Source: Monoraphidium neglectum
Taxonomy: Eukaryota > Chlorophyta > Chlorophyceae > Sphaeropleales > Selenastraceae
Direction of reading: 5' to 3'
NCBI RefSeq assembly: GCF_000611645.1
Contig: NW_014012893.1
Span: 1-21,523, forward strand
Length of the DNA: 21,523 nt
Positions 17,671-21,523 of this stretch are shown in pieces. The first letter of the stretch is position 1. The number at the start of each line of letters is the position of its first letter. Under the pieces are notes generated by a model. That model worked only from the letters and a program-made list of their open reading frames with translations. It made no database searches and was not told where the DNA came from. Both the position numbers and the translations under genes were made by a program.

Positions 17671-20600
17671 ATGCACTTGCAGCGCAGCCCTGCAGGAGCG
17701 GCCGGCAGCATGCTAGGCTGTGCATTCGCCCTGATCTTGCTGCTCCAAATTCAGAGGTGGGCGCAAATCCCAGTTTGTGATCAACGTTGTTCCCGTGTCA
17801 TGCATGTCAGATGAGGGCAGCTGGGTGCGGGGACCTCACCCACGAATGGTCGCATGGCAAGCTGTACCCAGAGACCCATCCATAAACCCACCAATCCTCC
17901 CCCCCACGTCGACATCAGCTCTGTCAAGGCTGCCGCCAACCCAGACAACAGCGGCAAGCGCTACAGCGCTGAATATGTGAGAACCCGCAGTTTACAGAAT
18001 GCAGTTTGTACAACGCTGCTGCTGCTGTTGCGGCTGCTGTTGCGGCTGCTGCTGCGGCTGCTGCTGCTGCGGCTGCTGCTGCTGCTGCTGCTGTGGCTGC
18101 TGCTGCTGCGGCTGCTGCTGCTGCGGCTGTCGCTGCTGCGGCCGCTGCTGCGGCTGTCGCTGCTGCGGCCGCTGCTGCTGCGGCCGCTGCTGCTGCTGCT
18201 GCTGCTGCTGCGGCTGCTGCTGCGGCTGCCGCTGCGGCTGCTGCACTATTCAAGGCTTTTCGCATCAATCGCCCTTCGCGAAGCGCAGGCGGCCCCTTCG
18301 ATCGACTTTTTGGATGTATGACCCCATGCACTCAGAACCACGTGTCATTCCCCGTCTCTTCAGGGCTATGTCACCTGCCAGGCCGATGAGGTGGTCAAAC
18401 CCACGTCCACCGCGTCCCTGGTCAAAACAATCAAGAGCCTCGTGCAGCGCGCCGCGAAGGAGGGGCGCGGCCTCAAGGTCCGCGCCTCGCACTACGACTT
18501 CGGCAGCACGGTGCCGTTCCCCTGCCCCGGCGGGGAGAATGCCACCGGTGCGGCCGCGCCACTGCGCGTCGGCGTGCTGACCTCGTCGATGAAGCGCGTG
18601 CTGTCCACCAACAAGCAGCTGAAGCAGATGCGCGTCGGCGCGGGCATGGCGCTGCGCGACTTCCTGCCGGCCGCGTCGAGGGCCAAGCTGTCCGTCCCCC
18701 GGGCTCTGCTGCCGGTGAGCCACAGGAAGAGCAGCGGCGCTGCTTTGAGCTCTTGCAGGGCGGGCCCGTGGCTTTTCCAACATGCAAGCCGGCTAACTAC
18801 ATATTAATTGCGGTCTGGTGCACAGCACACAAGGGCCTGTTACCCTTGCATCTTTCAGCCCCTCACTCGTCGACGGGCCAACACGTCCTTCCCTGCTGCC
18901 CAGTGGTGGGGCGACCTCAACATTGGGGGCATCGTGTCGGTCGCTGGCCATGGGAGTGGTCAGGGCGCCCCCGTCGAGGTGGTGAGTGGCCGCGGCCGCG
19001 CTGCCGCCGCTGGCCGGGAGTGCAAGCATCTTCATTCGGCCGTGCCCTGGAAGTGTACCACGTTGCCTTGATCACTTCATCATTGTGTGGCCAAGGGCCA
19101 ATTCATATCGTTTGTGCTAAGCACTCTTCTACCCTGCGTGATCCTGCATGGACCAGCAGAGCGCACACACGAACCGCAGTGGCCCTTTAATGCGCGCCCG
19201 CACGTGAGCACGCTGCCTGCCCCCTTCTCTCATGCATCACATAATCAGTGTGAAATCGTGACGTCCATAACCTGGGTGGACGCGAGTGGCACAGTCCGAA
19301 CAAGCGACAGCACCACAGAGGAGTGGCGCGCGCTCTGTGGCGGCATCGGGCTCCTTGGTGCGCCTTTCTGCAGGCCTTGCCAAGGCTGCAGTGCGCTTGC
19401 CGCGCCCAATCGTGCAACAGATTCAATGAACTGCAGTGCCTGTCGTACCTCAAACCTGCATCCCATGTTTTGGTGACGAATTTTGCTCCTCACAATGCAA
19501 GCACTCCTTTTCGTGCCTGCCCACGTGCGTCGCCCCTCAGGCATCATCACCGAGGTGACCTTCCAGCTCACGGATTCGACCAACACCCAGATCTCAACCA
19601 GGATCCAGGTCAGCGATGCCAACCTCGCCAGTGATCTCAACGACGAGCTGATCTCCAAGGTGAGTGCCAGGACCACTCCGCCACCGACAAGCGCAGGCCC
19701 TTTGCACTGTATGTCGCGTCAGGGTTCATTGCGGCTGTGCTTGTTGTCGGTTTAATTATAAGTTGGCCTGCAAAACCGCAGGCATTCGTTGCATCACAGG
19801 TGTGCCGCCCTGCAGGTGTTGGTGCACACCTCTCCACGCCTCTCTGCACCAGCCCAGCGATGCTCTTCTGCGTGATGCGGTGATGCGGTGCCGTCCAAGC
19901 TGACCGCCTTGCCGGTCCCCCCGCCTCTCGGCACGTCTGTAGGCGATAACGCTTTATTGGAGGCCCGACTTTGGGGTCTACACCGCCCACCTCCAGACGG
20001 ACGCACCCTCCGGCAAAGACAAGAGCCTCAACATCACAAAGGGCGCGCGCGGCGTGATCGTGCCGCAGCTGGACCCGGACGCCAACGCCCGCAAGACCCA
20101 GGGCGCCGGCCTCAAAGCAGTGAGCACGATCCCCTTCTTCGAGCTGCCCTATGACAACGGGGAGAGCCTTGTCTGCCAGAGCGCCATTGGGATCACGACC
20201 ACCCCCTGGGCCCAGGTCAGCACGTTCCCGCCAAAGACAAAGGGCAAGCGCGCTGTTGACATCTTCGACGGCAGGGTGGTGACGAACGACGTGCAGACGT
20301 TTGTGTGCTCCAACAACAAGGTGGAGCTGTGCTCGTTCTCCAACCCGGAGCTCGACGCCACCAACTCGGTGAGGCGGGCAGCTGCCTATGGCTGGAGGCC
20401 CAATGTTTGGGGCTCGCCTTGCTCGCTTGCTTTTGTCGTCCACAGGTTGCTCGACCCGCTAGCTGGATGCTGCAGCTCTGCTGCTACTTTGCTGGTCAAA
20501 ACTTTTGTCAACGACCATGACTCGAGCGCGCCTCCGCGTACACAGCACAGGCAGGACACCCACGCATGCTGTGGCTGTCCTGCCTTTCCAATATGCACAC

Positions 20601-21279
20601 AATCAACCCTGCAATGCTTGGGCAAAGCAGCAGTGCCGATTTTCGCGACCCCAGAATGCCTAACTCATTCCATACTCAACGGCACAGGACACGGAGATGG
20701 CTGTGGAGAAGGCGCGCATACCGGAGCTGATCGCAGACGTCAAGAAGCTCATCGCTGTTGACCTGCGCGGCTACGGCAACGTGCCCGACGGCTCCAAGCG
20801 CTGCCTGCCGCCAGGCTACTTCAATTTCCGCTTCACAAACCCCAGCAAAACGCTCATCGGCCCAGGCGCCGGCCTGGCTCAGCCTGTGCATGCGGAGGTG
20901 CGCTTTCTTGTCGGCGGCGGCGTCTTGACCATCGCTTTTGTGTGGCGTGTGGGGGCAGGGGCAGCAGCCATACGTCCCACGCACCCAGGGGTGCAAGGCC
21001 ATGGCGCCCCCTTGCTGGAGCCTGTCCCTGTCCCACTGCCTGCCCTGAATAATGCGCAGTTGGTTTTTCAGATCACGCATCTCATCATTTGATGCTGCCC
21101 CGCCTGCCAGTCCAGAGCCGACAGAAGGCGACTGACTCAACCGCTCCCCCCCCGCCATCACCACCACATGCAGCTGACTGTGATCTACAGCCGCAGCATC
21201 CCCGGGAGGCCTTTCAGGTACGAGTGGGTGCAGGAGATATTCGAGCAGCTGCTGCTCTGCAAGTACAACGGCCGGCCAC
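17671..21279 (+). CDS. FAD-dependent L-gulonolactone oxidase-like protein, 3' partial
   Basis: Exons are 17671-17756, 17919-17976, 18364-18714, 18859-18981, 19249-19357, 19541-19659, 19943-20368, 20688-20897 and 21174-21279 (donor GTAAGT, phase 1); the last exon(s) lie beyond the window. 529 residues are visible. The start is chosen because MHLQRSPAGAAGSMLGCAFALILLLQIQ is a good signal peptide and its phase-2 donor fits the next acceptor; Met14 is an alternative. The N-terminal FAD (PCMH-type) domain shows LKVRASHYDF (His91, in the place of the flavin-linking His of the family), VPFPCPGG, MRVGAGMALRDFLPAA, WWGDLNIGGIVSVAGHGSG and GGIGLLGIITEVTFQL. The C-terminal part has LTVIYSRS, EIFEQLLLCKYNGRPH, which in plant gulonolactone oxidases precedes HWGKN. 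The family oxidises aldono-1,4-lactones with O2 or another acceptor, some members making ascorbate. Substrate here is unknown; secretion is inferred. Confidence 0.85.
18015..18244 (+). repeat. CNG trinucleotide repeat (CTG/CGG mix) in an intron
   Basis: About 230 bp of CTG with interspersed CGG, CCG and TTG triplets inside intron 2 of the gulonolactone oxidase-like gene. The phase is kept, so all frames are open: poly-Leu, Cys or Ala on the plus strand and poly-Ala or Gln on the minus strand. It is not conserved coding sequence: the FAD domain joins cleanly across it (SAEY to GYVTCQ). Intron retention in the gene's frame would end at TGA 18319-18321. Confidence 0.92.
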
Positions 21280-21523
21280 GTAAGTACACCCGTGCTGCCC
21301 TGCTGGTGTCCTGCTGTTTCTGCTGCCCCCGCCTTTGCCGCCATCCTTGCATGTCCTCTCTGCCTCCGCGTGTTGGAATGGCTGTGAGCTGAAGGGTCCG
21401 TGCTGCACTCCTACGCTGCTCCCTCTGTTGGGCTGTAGCCAGGGCCGTGCCCGCTGGCGTGCGTCACCCACGCATCCCCCGACCCAACCTGCTACCCCGC
21501 CCCTGCCCCGCCCTGTCCTCCCT
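21280..21523 (+). other. Intron of the oxidase gene running off the window
   Basis: Sequence after the GTAAGT donor. No exon-like block in the right phase is seen before the window end. It is C/T-rich at 21476-21523, which could be a polypyrimidine tract leading to the next acceptor. Confidence 0.6.

Noticed and set aside
17924..18331. 135-aa minus-strand poly-alanine frame (and an 84-aa Gln/Pro-rich frame) over the CNG repeat
   Set aside because: All frames of a CNG repeat are open by construction; the stretch lies in an intron of a well-supported plus-strand gene.
1..21523. Prokaryotic operon, prophage, CRISPR or mobile element interpretation
   Set aside because: Every recognisable protein is broken by GT-AG introns with consistent phase; no spaced direct repeats, integrase, transposase or terminal repeats were found.

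Overview
The window looks like nuclear DNA of a green alga (Chlorophyta). It is GC-rich. Genes are split into many short exons by small GT-AG introns, proteins carry alanine-rich low-complexity stretches, introns hold CA/GT microsatellites, and TGTAA-type candidate poly(A) signals lie downstream of some genes. The protein families are typical of plants and algae. The assignment rests on gene architecture and families, not on a marker gene. I see no rRNA, tRNA, CRISPR array, intact transposon or prokaryotic feature.

Layout: (1) 1-2434 (+), the 3' part of a CRAL-TRIO (Sec14-like) lipid-binding protein, cut by the window start. (2) 2435-4049, a convergent intergenic region. (3) 4050-7913 (-), a complete gene for the beta subunit of ER glucosidase II (PRKCSH family), with signal peptide, two LDLa-like cysteine modules, coiled coil, MRH lectin domain and C-terminal RDEL. 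(4) 8524-12782 (-), a complete gene for a TruA/PUS1-type tRNA pseudouridine synthase. It is interrupted by 470 N that look like an artefact, because the same 22 bp flank the gap on both sides. (5) 12783-13058, a 276-bp divergent promoter. (6) 13059-15302 (+), a complete mitochondrial-type enoyl-CoA hydratase with both catalytic glutamates. (7) 15303-17670, a gene-poor stretch with one possible decayed exon pair that vaguely resembles a group II chaperonin. (8) 17671-21279 and beyond (+), an FAD-dependent L-gulonolactone oxidase-like (sugar-lactone oxidoreductase) gene with signal peptide, cut by the window end. One of its introns carries a large CNG repeat.

The genes do not form a pathway: they are independent housekeeping genes for lipid transfer, N-glycan quality control, tRNA modification, fatty acid or amino acid oxidation, and a secreted flavin oxidase. 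The only visible regulatory pairing is the shared divergent promoter of the pseudouridine synthase and the hydratase, both of which start with organelle-type presequences. I found no convincing new biological system. The best leads are the collapsible assembly gap, the possible second start of PUS1, the possible chaperonin relic, and the orientation of microsatellites at intron ends. Exon borders come from reading splice consensus, phase and family similarity by eye. All phases agree except at one PRKCSH junction, which is described there.
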